Below are positions 32,882 to 42,883 of a stretch of DNA of 64,000 nt, piece after piece; within the stretch, counting starts at the first letter, position 1; each line of letters opens with the position of its first letter. The notes below the pieces were generated by a model. The model was not told the DNA's origin. It made no database searches and saw only the letters and a program-made list of their open reading frames with translations. Source of the DNA: Sphingomonas edaphi (GTDB lineage Bacteria > Pseudomonadota > Alphaproteobacteria > Sphingomonadales > Sphingomonadaceae); contig NZ_QXTF01000001.1 in NCBI RefSeq assembly GCF_003583725.1, positions 248,001-312,000 on the forward strand, in the 5' to 3' direction. A program made the translations under genes and the position numbers.

Positions 32882-34084
32882 ATGAAAATTCACCCGCTTA
32901 TCAGTTCCACGGACGACCTCGCCGCCCTCGTTTCCCGCATAAAAGACCATGACTTTGTCGCGGTCGATACCGAATTCATGCGCGAGAACACCTATTGGCC
33001 GGATCTTTGCCTGCTGCAGATCGCCAGCCCGGACGAGGCAGCCGCCATCGACCCCAAGGCCGACGGCCTCGACCTCGATCCGTTGCTCGACCTGCTTGTC
33101 GACAATGACCAAGTGCTCAAGGTTTTCCACGCCGGTGGCCAGGACCTGGAAATCATTCACAACCTGACGGGCAAAGTGCCCAACCCGCTATTCGATACGC
33201 AGATCGCCGCCATGGCGCTCGGCTACGGCGAACAGATTGGCTATTCGAACCTCGTCGAAAGCGTCCTCGGGCATAATCTCGACAAGGGCGCGCGTTTCAC
33301 CGACTGGTCGCGTCGCCCGCTCGACAAGCGACAAATCGACTATGCCATCGCCGACGTTACCCATCTTGCGACGATTTTTCCCAAGCTGGTGAAGAAGCTG
33401 ATGAAGACCGGACGGGGCGCCTGGCTAGACGAGGAAATGGAGCGACTCGCCGACCCGTCCAGCTTCGCCTTCGAACCGGAAGATGCCTGGCGCCGCCTGA
33501 AGCTGCCAAGCCGCAACCCGGCGGTTCTAGGCCGGTTGAAGGCGCTCGCCGGCTGGCGCGAAACCGAGGCGCGGTCGAAGAACCTGCCGCGCGGCCGCAT
33601 CATCAAGGACGACACGCTCAACGACCTGGCCGGCCATCCGCCCAAATCGCAGGACGATCTCGGCAAGGTTCGCGGCCTGTCCGCTGGGTGGCGAAACAAC
33701 GACATCGGCGCCCGGCTGATGGTCGCTCTCTCCAGAGCTACCCCGCTCGACCCGGAAGAACTGCCGGCCCGCGAGCCGCGCCGTCCGGGCCTGACGAAGG
33801 ATGCCGCGCTAGTGAGCGACCTATTGAAACTGTTGCTCAAAATCCGCGCCAAGGAAGCCGGCGTCGCCGCCAAGCTCATTGCCCGCTCGGACGAGCTTGA
33901 GGCGCTGGCAGCTGGTGTGCGCAGTGAACTTAACATCCTGTCTGGCTGGCGGTTCGAGGAATTTGGCCGCGACGCGCTCGACCTCGTCGAAGGTCGCCTC
34001 GCTTTCGCAATAGAGAACGGCAAGCTCAAGATGAGCCGTATTCAGCAAGACATTCAGGAACCGGACAGCGCCGCCATCGCTTGA
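32882..34084 (+). CDS. rnd: Ribonuclease D
   Basis: 400 residues from the ATG at 32882; the frame extends to 32837 without family similarity. 3'-5' exoribonuclease for tRNA maturation. The DEDDy residues are visible: Asp and Glu in FVAVDTEFMREN, Asp in AGGQDLEIIHN, and Tyr/Asp in QIDYAIADVTHL. HRDC domains follow (AWRRLKLPSRNP, RALLxLAGWRE-like LKALAGWRETEARSKNLPRG). Slightly longer than the E. coli enzyme. It is divergent from aspS across 114 bases, and its stop is 35 bases before the I78 lipoprotein start. Confidence 0.95.
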   Translation: MKIHPLISSTDDLAALVSRIKDHDFVAVDTEFMRENTYWPDLCLLQIASPDEAAAIDPKADGLDLDPLLDLLVDNDQVLKVFHAGGQDLEIIHNLTGKVPNPLFDTQIAAMALGYGEQIGYSNLVESVLGHNLDKGARFTDWSRRPLDKRQIDYAIADVTHLATIFPKLVKKLMKTGRGAWLDEEMERLADPSSFAFEPEDAWRRLKLPSRNPAVLGRLKALAGWRETEARSKNLPRGRIIKDDTLNDLAGHPPKSQDDLGKVRGLSAGWRNNDIGARLMVALSRATPLDPEELPAREPRRPGLTKDAALVSDLLKLLLKIRAKEAGVAAKLIARSDELEALAAGVRSELNILSGWRFEEFGRDALDLVEGRLAFAIENGKLKMSRIQQDIQEPDSAAIA

Positions 34085-34119
34085 TGCCCTCGAAACCGAT
34101 CACGCGGGAGGACTTTTCG

Positions 34120-34413
34120 ATGCGTAGCTTGATGATTGCCCTGGGCATGGTACCCCTTTCCGCCTGCATGACTACTCCGTCCGGCCATCCCGGCACCGGT
34201 GAGCCGGTAATGGCCTGCAATAACGAGGCGCTCGAACAGTTCGTCGGCCAACCCGCCAGCCAGGAACTAGGCGGGCGGATGCTTGCTGCGTCTGGCGCGC
34301 GGATGATCCGTTGGGTTCCCAAGGGCGGGGTAGTCACGATGGATTTCCGCGGCGACCGGCTGACGATCGGGCTCGACGACGCCAATCGGGTCGAGACCGC
34401 GCGCTGCGGTTAA
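34120..34413 (+). CDS. I78-family peptidase inhibitor-like lipoprotein
   Basis: 97 residues from the ATG at 34120, chosen for its GGGAGGAC ribosome site; the frame runs back to a TTG at 34081. A lipoprotein signal ends in PLSAC at about residue 17. The mature part has the I78 pattern: Cys in MACNNEALEQFVGQPAS, the ARMIRWVPKGGVVTMDFRG core with a surface loop, DRLTIGLDDANRV, and Cys in the terminal ARCG. Family members inhibit serine peptidases; activity here is inferred. It ends overlapping ppx by 4 bases, convergent. Confidence 0.8.
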   Translation: MRSLMIALGMVPLSACMTTPSGHPGTGEPVMACNNEALEQFVGQPASQELGGRMLAASGARMIRWVPKGGVVTMDFRGDRLTIGLDDANRVETARCG

Positions 34414-35873
34414 ACGAAGCGGACTTCGCCTACGCGGCCCAGCGTCTTTGCCAATTGGGTCAGCCGCCGCTCGACCGCATCGGAATAAAGCTCGCGATAT
34501 TTTGACGGAACCGACAGGACGACCTGCTTGGGGGCAAGGGCGATACTGGTCTTGCGAAGCAGCGGCTCAGTCCCACCGCTCAGGCGCTGCGCAAGACGGA
34601 GCGCTTTTCCCCATGCTATGACGCGGACTGTCTCATCTTCCGGCAGCAGCGCGCCTAGGTCCTCGCTGAACCCACCATCGCCGCCGAATGCGCTGCACAG
34701 GGCGCGGCCCAGCATGGCCCGACCGTACGCGTCGATCCCAACCCAATTGCCGTGGATGGCCATGTCGACCGCACGCTCCGCCCGGTAATCGGGGTGAGCG
34801 TTCCATGCGATGTCTCCCAACAGGCAAGCGGCCAGCCGGAGCCGTTGCATTTCTGTCGGCTCGTCGGGAAACAAAGGATCCATCCACTGGTCCAGCGCCG
34901 CGCCATGATCACCAAAGCGGCCAAGCTTCTCCCCGACCTCCAGCGCCGCAGCTAGCAACGGGTCTTCATCGCGCGTCGCGTCGTCGAGGTCGCGGTACAG
35001 AAGGCCCTCGCGCAGCCCAAACGCCGACACCGTCACGCGTCTGGGTCCAAGCACGTCGATTAGTGCCTCAAGGATAGTCACTGCCGCCGGCAACGTCGGG
35101 ATGCGCGAGGAAGTGATGCCGGTAAGCGCTTTGAGTTCGGCAAGCTCCAGCGTCTGCAGGACGCCGCGCAAATCCTTCAGCCGAGACTGGGGAATTCGGT
35201 GATGGTGAATGATCGGAAGCGGATGGCCGGCTGTTTTCATGTCCAGTTGTGCAAGCGCCCGAAACGATCCCCCGACAAGATAGAGGCTATGTCCTCGCGC
35301 CGCGTCCTTCAGTCGGCTCGATTTCAGGGCTGACCGGATGCTGCGCACCAGCTCTCCTAGGTCCGGGTCCGTGCCGACGCGCAAGACGCCCAGCGGCAGG
35401 GAAATCCCCTCGCCCGCCCCGCCTCGCGCGACCCCGATCAACTCCAGGCTTCCGCCGCCCAGGTCGGCAACGACACCGTTCGCTTTGGGAATGGCCGAGA
35501 TCACCCCCAAGCCCGACAGCTCGGCCTCTTCCGGCCCGGGAAGCACCCTAGGCTTCAGTCCGACCGCCGCGACCTTCTTCAGGAATGCCGGCCCATTGCT
35601 GGCATCGCGCACCGCCGCTGTCGCCACCGCATGGAGCTTTTTCAGGCCCATTTCGCTGGCGAGCCGCCGAAAACGGGCCAGCGCCTGAAGCGTCTTTGCC
35701 ATCGCTTCGTCGTCAAGCTTGCCGTCCCTTGGCAGCCCGCGGCCGAGCGCCGCCATGACCTTCTCGTTGAACAGCACCGACGGCACCCGCGCTGCGCCGC
35801 CATAGGCGACGAAGCGGACGCTGTTGGACCCGATGTCGATGATCCCGACCGGGCCAAAACGCTTGATGGCCAT
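34410..35873 (-). CDS. ppx: Exopolyphosphatase, Ppx/GppA family
   Basis: 487 residues, ATG at 35873. The N-terminal actin-like fold has the P-loop IIDIGSNSVRFVAY, the second phosphate loop VVADLGGGSLELIGV and EEAELSGLGVI with the catalytic Glu region. A C-terminal HD-like helical part follows (LLGDIAWNAHPDYRAERA). It releases phosphate from polyphosphate chain ends and/or acts on pppGpp. It follows ppk1 by 4 bases, so synthesis and breakdown enzymes are made from one transcript. Confidence 0.92.
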   Translation of the reverse strand: MAIKRFGPVGIIDIGSNSVRFVAYGGAARVPSVLFNEKVMAALGRGLPRDGKLDDEAMAKTLQALARFRRLASEMGLKKLHAVATAAVRDASNGPAFLKKVAAVGLKPRVLPGPEEAELSGLGVISAIPKANGVVADLGGGSLELIGVARGGAGEGISLPLGVLRVGTDPDLGELVRSIRSALKSSRLKDAARGHSLYLVGGSFRALAQLDMKTAGHPLPIIHHHRIPQSRLKDLRGVLQTLELAELKALTGITSSRIPTLPAAVTILEALIDVLGPRRVTVSAFGLREGLLYRDLDDATRDEDPLLAAALEVGEKLGRFGDHGAALDQWMDPLFPDEPTEMQRLRLAACLLGDIAWNAHPDYRAERAVDMAIHGNWVGIDAYGRAMLGRALCSAFGGDGGFSEDLGALLPEDETVRVIAWGKALRLAQRLSGGTEPLLRKTSIALAPKQVVLSVPSKYRELYSDAVERRLTQLAKTLGRVGEVRFV

Positions 35874-35877
35874 GGCG

Positions 35878-38004
35878 CTAGCCTCGCTGCGTCAATCGAA
35901 GTTTCGGCACGGCTTTGCCTGCCAACGCCTGTCCGCGGCCGGACAAGGACGGATTCGTCATGAAGTAGCGATGCAAGTTGAAGTGGCGCTTCCCGGGCTT
36001 CAACCGGCTGTAGCTGCCGTCAGCGCCCAGGACCCAACTCTGCTCATTATCGATAAGGTTGGCGATCATGACCTGGTCGAGCACCTGTGCATGGACGGTG
36101 GGGTTTTCCACTGGAAGCATATATTCGACTCGCCGGTCGAAGTTCCGCGGCATCCAGTCCGCCGAACTGATGAAGACCTTGGCCTTGCGATGCGGCAGTC
36201 GCGCTCCGTTTGCAAAAACGAATATTCGGCTGTGCTCCAAGAAGCGGCCGACAATTGATTTCACCCGAATGTTGGATGACAGCCCCGGCACGCCGGGCCG
36301 CAGGCAGCAGACGCCCCGCACGATCAATTCAATCGACACCCCCGCCTCGCTTGCCTCGTACAGCTTGTCGATCACTTGCCGGTCGACCAGGCTGTTCATC
36401 TTCGCCCAGACGGCCGACGGCTTTCCTTCCTTGGCGTTCGCGATTTCCGCATCGATCAGCGCCAGTATCTTTTCCCGGAGCCCGCGCGGACTGAGGGTTA
36501 AGAGCTCCAGGCCCTTGGGCTGCACGTAGCCGGTGGTCAGGTTGAATAGCTTGGCGGCGTCTCGCGCCGCGCGCCGCGAAGCCGTGAAATAGCTCAGGTC
36601 CGTGTAAATCCGCGCCGTCGTAGGATGGTAATTGCCCGTTCCAAAGTGGCAGTAGGTCCGCATCACCGCGCCCTCGCGTCGGATGACCATCGAGATCTTG
36701 GCGTGCGTCTTCCACTCCACGAAGCCGTAGATTACCTGAACGCCCGCCCTCTCGAGCCGGCTTGCCCACAACAGGTTCTGCTCCTCGTCGAAGCGCGCCT
36801 TCAGTTCGACGACCGCGGTGACCGACTTTCCGGCTTCCGCTGCTGCAACCAGCGCGTCGATAATCGCCGATTGCTTGCCCGCCCGGTAAAGCGTTTGCTT
36901 GATCGCGACGACATTGGGATCCTCGGCCGCTTGCCGCAGGAAGGCGACGACCACTTCGAAACTTTCGTATGGATGGTGAACGATGAAATCCTTGCCCCGA
37001 ATGGCGGCAAAGCAGTCGCCGTCATGCTCAATGATCCGCTCCGGAAAGCGTGGCGTGTAGGGCGGAAACTTTAGGTCCGGCCGTTCAACCTCGACCAACT
37101 GCCCCAAGTCGGCGATCCCGATGAAGCCGGCGCTTTCGACAACCAGCGCCGAGTCCGCTCCGACACCCTCGCGAACCATTGCTTCCAGGTCTCCGGGCGT
37201 GTCAGCCGCGAATTCGATACGGATGACCCGCCCGCGCCGCCGCCGCTTGATGGCACTGCGGAAATACCGAACCAAGTCCTCAGCGTCTTCCTCGACCTCG
37301 ATGTCGCTGTCGCGCAGGAGGCGGAACGCGCCGGCGCCGACCTTCTCGAAGCCTGGGAATATCTGGTCAAAATGCGCGCGGACGACATTCTCCATGGCAA
37401 TGAAGCGCATCTCCTTGCCCGGCAGCTTCAGGAAGCGCGGCAAGGTCGGCGGGATCATCAGCAGTTCGACGACCGGCTCCGCCCGCTTACCGCGCCTGAG
37501 GTCGAACACTAGGCTGAACCCGCCATTGGGGATGAAGGGAAACGGATGCGACGGGTCGATCGCTTGCGGGGTGAGTACTGGCAGGACTTGCTCGCGGAAG
37601 TGATCCGCTAGCCAAGCCCGCTCTTCGCCGGTCAGTCCCCCCTCCTGCACAACCTGCAATGCGGATTCGGCCAGTGCCTCGCGAAGGACCAGCCATTCCG
37701 CCTGTTGCGACACGACCAGAGCGTCCGCTTCCTCGGCGATAGCGTCGAGTTGCTGCGTCGCGGTCATCCCGTCAGCGCTAAGGTCGTCGATACCCTGCAA
37801 CTGATGCGCCTTCAGGCCCGCAACGCGCACCATGAAAAATTCGTCCAGATTGGTGCCTGAAATCGACAAGAACCGCAGCCGCTCGAGCAGCGGATGGGCG
37901 CCATTGGTCGCTTCCTCCAGTACGCGCCGGTTGAACGCGAGCCAGCTCAGCTCGCGGTTAAACAGGCGGGCCGGCGCTTCGGCGATCTTGCGCTCCACGT
38001 TCAT
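35878..38004 (-). CDS. ppk1: Polyphosphate kinase PPK1
   Basis: 708 residues, ATG at 38004, overlapping hdaA by 4 bases. Four-domain PPK1: N-terminal FNRELSWLAFNRRVLEEA, the head domain, and two phospholipase-D-like catalytic domains with the phospho-histidine in YCHFGTGNYHPTTARIYTD and the second His in GRFLEHSRIFVFANG. It builds polyphosphate from ATP, and in reverse makes ATP, at the membrane. Length is normal. Order hdaA-ppk1-ppx suggests co-regulation. Confidence 0.97.
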   Translation of the reverse strand: MNVERKIAEAPARLFNRELSWLAFNRRVLEEATNGAHPLLERLRFLSISGTNLDEFFMVRVAGLKAHQLQGIDDLSADGMTATQQLDAIAEEADALVVSQQAEWLVLREALAESALQVVQEGGLTGEERAWLADHFREQVLPVLTPQAIDPSHPFPFIPNGGFSLVFDLRRGKRAEPVVELLMIPPTLPRFLKLPGKEMRFIAMENVVRAHFDQIFPGFEKVGAGAFRLLRDSDIEVEEDAEDLVRYFRSAIKRRRRGRVIRIEFAADTPGDLEAMVREGVGADSALVVESAGFIGIADLGQLVEVERPDLKFPPYTPRFPERIIEHDGDCFAAIRGKDFIVHHPYESFEVVVAFLRQAAEDPNVVAIKQTLYRAGKQSAIIDALVAAAEAGKSVTAVVELKARFDEEQNLLWASRLERAGVQVIYGFVEWKTHAKISMVIRREGAVMRTYCHFGTGNYHPTTARIYTDLSYFTASRRAARDAAKLFNLTTGYVQPKGLELLTLSPRGLREKILALIDAEIANAKEGKPSAVWAKMNSLVDRQVIDKLYEASEAGVSIELIVRGVCCLRPGVPGLSSNIRVKSIVGRFLEHSRIFVFANGARLPHRKAKVFISSADWMPRNFDRRVEYMLPVENPTVHAQVLDQVMIANLIDNEQSWVLGADGSYSRLKPGKRHFNLHRYFMTNPSLSGRGQALAGKAVPKLRLTQRG

Positions 38005-38630
38005 GCCGCCCCCCTAGCCTCCAGAATGCCGCCGTCACCAAGGGCCCGGCGGATAGTTGGCAGCGTCAGCCGTGCCCGCTCGGCAATGGCGAAACGGTCT
38101 ATGGTCTCCACCACCCGCTCGGCCATCCAATAGGTTCGTTCTACCCGCTCGGAGATATATTTCAGCGCCTCCTCCGGAATATGGACGCCCCGGTCGGCAA
38201 ACAGCAGCCGGATGACCGACCGGAACAGCTCGTCATCGGGCAGGCCAATCCGCGCGATCGGGGTAATCGCCAGCCGCGTCCGCAAGTCCGGAAGCGCGAT
38301 TTCCCACTGCGGTGGCACCTCGTCGGCAATCATCACCAGGGGCCGCCCGTCATCCTGCGCGGCATTCCAGGCATGGAACAGGTCCGCCTCGTTCTGCCGT
38401 TCCGCTCGGTCGTAAAGCCGCCCGTGTACCCGCTCGACGAAGGCCCGCGCGAGAAGGGACCGACCCGACCGCGGAGGACCCGTCAGGATCGTTGCCTTTA
38501 CCGGCCAAAGGCTCCAGCCGCGGAAATGCTCAAACGCCTCGCGGTTCGCGTCGGCAATGATGAAGCGGCTGTCTGCTTGGACCTGCGGCCAGTCGAGCGG
38601 CAGCGCGATCTGGTCCGGGCGACCCTTCAC
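38001..38630 (-). CDS. hdaA: DnaA-inactivating AAA+ protein HdaA (Hda homologue)
   Basis: 209 residues from a GTG at 38630 (GTGA overlap with the upstream gene); the longer frame is inside that gene. It opens with a clamp-binding motif QIALPLDW, as in Hda, which binds the DNA polymerase sliding clamp. The AAA+ core has Walker A GPPRSGRSLLARAF, with Arg in place of Lys as in E. coli Hda, and a sensor-2-like helix ERTYWMAERVVETIDR. There is no C-terminal DNA-binding domain, which separates it from DnaA. It promotes hydrolysis of DnaA-bound ATP after initiation. Confidence 0.9.
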   Translation of the reverse strand: MKGRPDQIALPLDWPQVQADSRFIIADANREAFEHFRGWSLWPVKATILTGPPRSGRSLLARAFVERVHGRLYDRAERQNEADLFHAWNAAQDDGRPLVMIADEVPPQWEIALPDLRTRLAITPIARIGLPDDELFRSVIRLLFADRGVHIPEEALKYISERVERTYWMAERVVETIDRFAIAERARLTLPTIRRALGDGGILEARGAA

Positions 38631-39829
38631 GGCGATGGGCTGCTCTGCGGCGCCGGGCTGGGATTGAGCGTGGCGGGCGCCGACGTGACGCTGATCGATG
38701 TTCCCGAAGCGCTGGCGCTGAGCCCGCGTGCGATCAACTGGTCCCGGAGCGCCGACGGCCCGCCACTGTAGGTCACGGTAATCACATTGCCAGACCCGGA
38801 AATCCGCGCGCCCGGGATCGATCGGATAACGGCCAGACCGTAATCCAACCATGCGGCGTTGGGCGAGCTGATCGATACCGACATGACGGCAGGGACGCTC
38901 GGCGCCTCCTCGACAACCTCTTCCTCCTGGACCGGCGGCGGTTGGATTATGAGGTCGGGATCACCACGAACAATTCCTGCCGCCAGCGCCTGCGCGAACA
39001 GCTCGTCCATTCGCTGGACTCCCTCGTTCATCATGCGCGGCAAGTCAGCGTTGTCCTTGGCGGTCAGTTCGAAGCTTCCCAGCACTTTCCCGTCCGGCCC
39101 GAACTTTCCGATAAAGCGCCCCTTGCTCGGCCCACCCGGATAGAGCCGGTCCAGCCGCACTTCCGCGACCAGGATGTTCGCCGCGCCGTACAGGTCGAGC
39201 ACGTTGCGCCACCATCCGCGCGCGGGCCGCCGGGTCTGCGCCGCATTGACCAGCAGCGGATCGACGCCGAGTCCGCTAACGCGGACGTAGTCGATCGGGC
39301 TTTGCGAGGTGCGGAACTGGGCCCAGGCGCGCTGCCACGGATTGCGCAGCTCGACGCTTGTCTCCGCCCCGCCCATCGTCACGACAGGGATCAGCAGCAT
39401 TGGCGCAGATCGCGTTGTCTGGCCCGGGACACCCAGCAACTCGCCAGCCCGCGCGCGATCGAACAGCACGCCCAGCGTCGCAATGTATCGCGTCGGCCCG
39501 ATCTGCTCCCGCTCGACGACGATCGAGCTGACCAGCGTGTCCAACACCGAATCCGACAGGTTGGGCGCTTCGCTCAACGGCCGCTTGTTGGTCTTGGCCC
39601 ACAGCGCCTTGAAGCCTTGCCTCTGCGCCTCACGCCAGCCCGCATATCGCGCAGAATTGGCATCCTTGCCCGGCACATCGACCTTGATCCCGCTGATTTC
39701 CAGCGTTCCCGAACTGTCGATGGGAAGGATACCGCGCTCCGCGCCCTCCATCTGGGCAACGAGAGTCCCGCCCCCGGCGAGGGCGAGGACGGCAGCGGAA
39801 AGGAGGACAGCAGGCCGGCGAAAAAGCAT
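38627..39829 (-). CDS. Exported protein upstream of hdaA, DUF2066-like position
   Basis: 400 residues from the ATG at 39829; a TTG at 39865 is possible. Signal peptide [20 protein letters not shown]. The middle part ([20 protein letters not shown], then [18 protein letters not shown]) resembles DUF2066 proteins, which in gammaproteobacteria lie between hda and purM exactly as here. The C-terminal 65 residues ([20 protein letters not shown]) look like a small ferredoxin-like domain, followed by a Pro/Ser tail. No function is known to me; family assignment is tentative. It is the first gene of the operon with hdaA, ppk1 and ppx. Confidence 0.65.
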   Translation of the reverse strand: MLFRRPAVLLSAAVLALAGGGTLVAQMEGAERGILPIDSSGTLEISGIKVDVPGKDANSARYAGWREAQRQGFKALWAKTNKRPLSEAPNLSDSVLDTLVSSIVVEREQIGPTRYIATLGVLFDRARAGELLGVPGQTTRSAPMLLIPVVTMGGAETSVELRNPWQRAWAQFRTSQSPIDYVRVSGLGVDPLLVNAAQTRRPARGWWRNVLDLYGAANILVAEVRLDRLYPGGPSKGRFIGKFGPDGKVLGSFELTAKDNADLPRMMNEGVQRMDELFAQALAAGIVRGDPDLIIQPPPVQEEEVVEEAPSVPAVMSVSISSPNAAWLDYGLAVIRSIPGARISGSGNVITVTYSGGPSALRDQLIARGLSASASGTSISVTSAPATLNPSPAPQSSPSP

Positions 39830-39891
39830 CAGGGCGCTTTTGGCGACAATGGCGTGGAATTCCAAGCAGGATATGGCTAGGCGGCTTCGAC

Positions 39892-40983
39892 ATGACGCAA
39901 AAGCCGCTCACTTACGCCGATGCTGGCGTGTCGATCGCCGCCGGCAACGCTCTGGTGAAAGCCATCGGCCCACTCGCAAAGTCCACTGCCCGCCCTGGCG
40001 CGAATGCCGAGCTTGGTGGATTCGGCGGTTTTTTCGACCTGAAGGCGGCGGGATATGAAGATCCGCTGCTGGTCGCCGCGAACGACGGCGTCGGCACGAA
40101 GCTCAAACTCGCAATCGAGACAGGCCGCCACGACGGCGTCGGCATCGATCTTGTCGCGATGTGCGTAAACGACCTTATCGTGCAGGGCGCGGAGCCGCTC
40201 TTCTTCCTCGACTATTACGCCACCGGGAAACTCGACAACGCCACCGCCACCGCGGTTGTCGCCTCCATCGCCGAAGGATGCCGCCAGGCCAACTGCGCGC
40301 TGATCGGCGGCGAAACCGCGGAAATGCCCGGCATGTACAGCGAAGGCGACTACGACCTCGCCGGTTTCTGTGTCGGCGCGGTCGACCGCGCGAAGGCGCT
40401 CACAGGCAACGACGTTAGGCCCGGCGATGTTATCCTCGGTCTCGCCAGCTCCGGCGTGCACAGCAATGGCTTCAGCCTCGTCCGCCGGCTCATCGCCGAC
40501 AACGGGTGGAAACTCGATCGACCCGCTTTGTTCGACCAGGACCGTCTCCTCGGCGACCTGCTGCTCGAACCGACCCGTATCTACGTGAAGAGCCTGCTTC
40601 CGCTTGTCCGCGGCGGGAAAATCGCCGCCCTCGCTCACATCACTGGCGGCGGCCTACTCGAGAACATCCCGCGCGTGCTTCCCGAAGGCGCCCACGCGAC
40701 GGTCGACGCCGACGCATGGCCCCTGCCCCGCCTGTTCGCCTTCCTCCAGGCCGGAGGCGCGATCGAGCCGGGTGAACTGGCTCGCACCTTCAACTGCGGC
40801 ATTGGCATGATCGCTGTAGTCCGCGCCAATCTGGCCGACGATGTCACCTCCACACTCGAAGCTGCCGGTGAGACCGTCCATCACATCGGCTCGATCCAGG
40901 CGGGCGAAAAAGGCTGCACCGTAAGGGGCAGCGCCGAGACCTGGAGCGCTCGCGAAGACTGGTCCGCCATTCATCATGGATAA
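39892..40983 (+). CDS. purM: Phosphoribosylformylglycinamidine cyclo-ligase PurM
   Basis: 363 residues, ATG at 39892. Fifth step of purine synthesis, closing the imidazole ring of FGAM to AIR using ATP. Conserved segments: [60 protein letters not shown] and [16 protein letters not shown]. Slightly longer than the E. coli protein. It overlaps purN by 8 bases. The 62-base gap to the divergent hdaA operon must hold promoters for both. Confidence 0.97.
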   Translation: MTQKPLTYADAGVSIAAGNALVKAIGPLAKSTARPGANAELGGFGGFFDLKAAGYEDPLLVAANDGVGTKLKLAIETGRHDGVGIDLVAMCVNDLIVQGAEPLFFLDYYATGKLDNATATAVVASIAEGCRQANCALIGGETAEMPGMYSEGDYDLAGFCVGAVDRAKALTGNDVRPGDVILGLASSGVHSNGFSLVRRLIADNGWKLDRPALFDQDRLLGDLLLEPTRIYVKSLLPLVRGGKIAALAHITGGGLLENIPRVLPEGAHATVDADAWPLPRLFAFLQAGGAIEPGELARTFNCGIGMIAVVRANLADDVTSTLEAAGETVHHIGSIQAGEKGCTVRGSAETWSAREDWSAIHHG

Positions 40984-41935
40984 GGCGCGCGTCGCGGTCC
41001 TGATTTCGGGCCGCGGCTCGAACATGGCGGCGCTCCTCTACGCTAGCCGCGCTGACGATTGCCCTTATGACGTCGCGCTCGTCACTGGAGACAAGCCCGA
41101 CGCTCCAGGCCTCGCGCTGGCGGAGGCAGAAAGGGCGCCGGTCATCCGTCTTGATGCGAAGTCGCTCGGCGCCGACTACTGGGAGGTGCTGCACTCAGCG
41201 CTGGAAAAGGCCGGCGTCGATCTCATCGCCCTCGCCGGCTTCATGCGCATCATCCCTAGCGCGTTCGTCGCGCGCTGGGCGGGCCGCATCGTGAACATCC
41301 ATCCCTCGCTACTCCCGAAGTACAAGGGCCTGCACACGCAGCAACAGGCGCTCGACAATGGCGACACGATCACCGGCGCGACCGTCCACCTAGTGACCCC
41401 CGAACTGGATTCGGGCGAAATCCTCGGCCAGGTCGAGGTCGCCGTCCTGCGCGGCGACACGGCGGAAACGCTTGCAGATCGAGTACTGATCGCGGAACAT
41501 CAGCTCTACCCGCGCATCCTCGGCCGCTACGCAGCCCGCCCGTTCGACGCGGGCTGGATCGAGCAACAGGTCGACGCACTCGCCTCTCGCCTGCCGGAAG
41601 TCATACGCAAGACAAGTCATGGGTCGCCCGGCTGGGGCGTCGGCAACGAAAAGACCGCGAAGCTGTTCGCCATCATCGCGGACCATCACCATGGCGAGAA
41701 AGCGGTCGGCCTGCTCGTTAAGGCGAGCGGCCCCGACGAAATGACCGGCCTGATCGAGGCGCAGCCAGACATTTACTACTGGCCCAAATACTACGGCGCG
41801 AACGGCTGGCTAGGCCTCAAGCTCAACCGCCGCGACGTCGACTGGGGCCAAGTGAACGACTGGCTGGAACGAAGCTGGCGCCAATGCGCCCCGCAACGAT
41901 TCACCAAATTGATGCGGGCCGCGGACGAGTTCTGA
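40976..41935 (+). CDS. purN: PurN formyltransferase fused to a MmcQ/YjbR-type domain
   Basis: 319 residues, ATG at 40976. Residues about 1-200 are glycinamide ribonucleotide formyltransferase: [13 protein letters not shown], the active site [35 protein letters not shown] and the final [11 protein letters not shown]. Purine step 3 with 10-formyl-tetrahydrofolate. A usual PurN ends near 190-215; here the frame continues with about 110 residues that match MmcQ/YjbR proteins ([20 protein letters not shown], then [19 protein letters not shown] and WRQCAPQRF). No stop or frameshift separates the parts. The role of the second domain is unknown. Confidence 0.92.
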   Translation: MDKARVAVLISGRGSNMAALLYASRADDCPYDVALVTGDKPDAPGLALAEAERAPVIRLDAKSLGADYWEVLHSALEKAGVDLIALAGFMRIIPSAFVARWAGRIVNIHPSLLPKYKGLHTQQQALDNGDTITGATVHLVTPELDSGEILGQVEVAVLRGDTAETLADRVLIAEHQLYPRILGRYAARPFDAGWIEQQVDALASRLPEVIRKTSHGSPGWGVGNEKTAKLFAIIADHHHGEKAVGLLVKASGPDEMTGLIEAQPDIYYWPKYYGANGWLGLKLNRRDVDWGQVNDWLERSWRQCAPQRFTKLMRAADEF

Positions 41936-42180
41936 ACGTCTGAACCCGCAACCCATTTCGGTCACTAGGTCGGGCGCTATTCTGCCTCTATGACCATTTA
42001 TGAACTTGCCGCGCTTGAGGCGCTTCACAAGGCTGAATCACGCTAGTTGGCTACCATCTCGTTTCCGGTCGTTCATTCATCAAACTGCGTTACGTCCGGC
42101 GCCGACTCATTGCTGAAGTTGAACATCAACCGCGAGCAAGACCTCTTCGGATTCTCCAGAGTTTGGCTTAGGCTAACCTT
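41936..42180. other. Gap after purN, no gene seen
   Basis: About 245 bases with lower G+C than the surroundings. It holds only a short frame (41989-42045, 18 codons) with no recognisable product. It marks the left edge of a stretch with a possibly acquired gene and a transposase remnant. Confidence 0.5.
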
Positions 42181-42738
42181 ATGGGATTATTGACCTTCAG
42201 CATCAACGTCACCCTAGACGGCTGCGTCGACCACCAGGAGGGAGTTGCCGACGACGAGACGCACGCCTTCTTCACCCATCTTATGGGCGAGAGCGGGGCG
42301 ATGCTGTGGGGTCGGGTCACCTACGAGATGATGGAGAGCTACTGGCCAGCAGTCGCCCGCGGCGACGAGGAGGCGCCTTCGGCGTTACGCGAGTGGGCGA
42401 TCAAGCTGGAGGCCAAGCCGAAGTACGTGGTGTCGTCGACGCGAAAGGCCTTCCCGTGGACCAACAGCCACCACATCGCCGGCGACCTGCGCACGGACGT
42501 GCAGAGGCTCAAGGACGCGACCCCGGCCGGCGTGCTCCTCGGGAGCGGCAAGCTCGCGACCGAGCTGGACCGGCTAGATCTGATCGACGAGTACAAACTC
42601 CTCGTCCACCCCAGGATCGCCGGCCACGGCCCAACCCTTTACCAGAGCGGGCTGCCAAGCACGCGACGGCTCGAGCTGATCTCGGCCACGCCGCTCCGCA
42701 GCGGCGCCGTCGCCATGCATTACAAACGCGCCCGCTAA
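42181..42738 (+). CDS. Dihydrofolate reductase-like protein (RibD C-terminal type)
   Basis: 185 residues, ATG at 42181. The pattern is that of YwjB/YyaP-like stand-alone RibD-C/DHFR-fold proteins: GLLTFSINVTLDGCVDHQEG at the N-terminus, MLWGRVTYEMMESYW, KYVVSSTRKAFPWTN, PAGVLLGSGKLATELDRLDL and DEYKLLVHPRIAGHGPTLY. A reductase using NADPH is likely, with unknown substrate. It stands alone between purN and an IS30 fragment, which suggests it may have been acquired. Confidence 0.87.
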   Translation: MGLLTFSINVTLDGCVDHQEGVADDETHAFFTHLMGESGAMLWGRVTYEMMESYWPAVARGDEEAPSALREWAIKLEAKPKYVVSSTRKAFPWTNSHHIAGDLRTDVQRLKDATPAGVLLGSGKLATELDRLDLIDEYKLLVHPRIAGHGPTLYQSGLPSTRRLELISATPLRSGAVAMHYKRAR

Positions 42739-42883
42739 TCCAGAGAAGCCTCTTCGCGCTCGGCTCGCGGGCCTGCCGGCCGTAGGATGCGTTCTTTCCG
42801 CGTAACACGGTATACCCGCTGATCCTGCTGCCACGGGAGCTCGGTTGATCGGACCGGAGGCCTAAAGCATCCGCAATCATCCC
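42739..42883. other. Short gap before the IS30 remnant
   Basis: No gene recognised. The last 40 bases (from about 42845) may be a more decayed part of the transposase, as GCATCCGCAATC can be read as the ASAI of the family segment just before its LVERHSR, but this is weak. Confidence 0.4.

Noticed and set aside
41989-42045. 18-codon frame after purN
   Set aside because: Too short, with no ribosome site or similarity.
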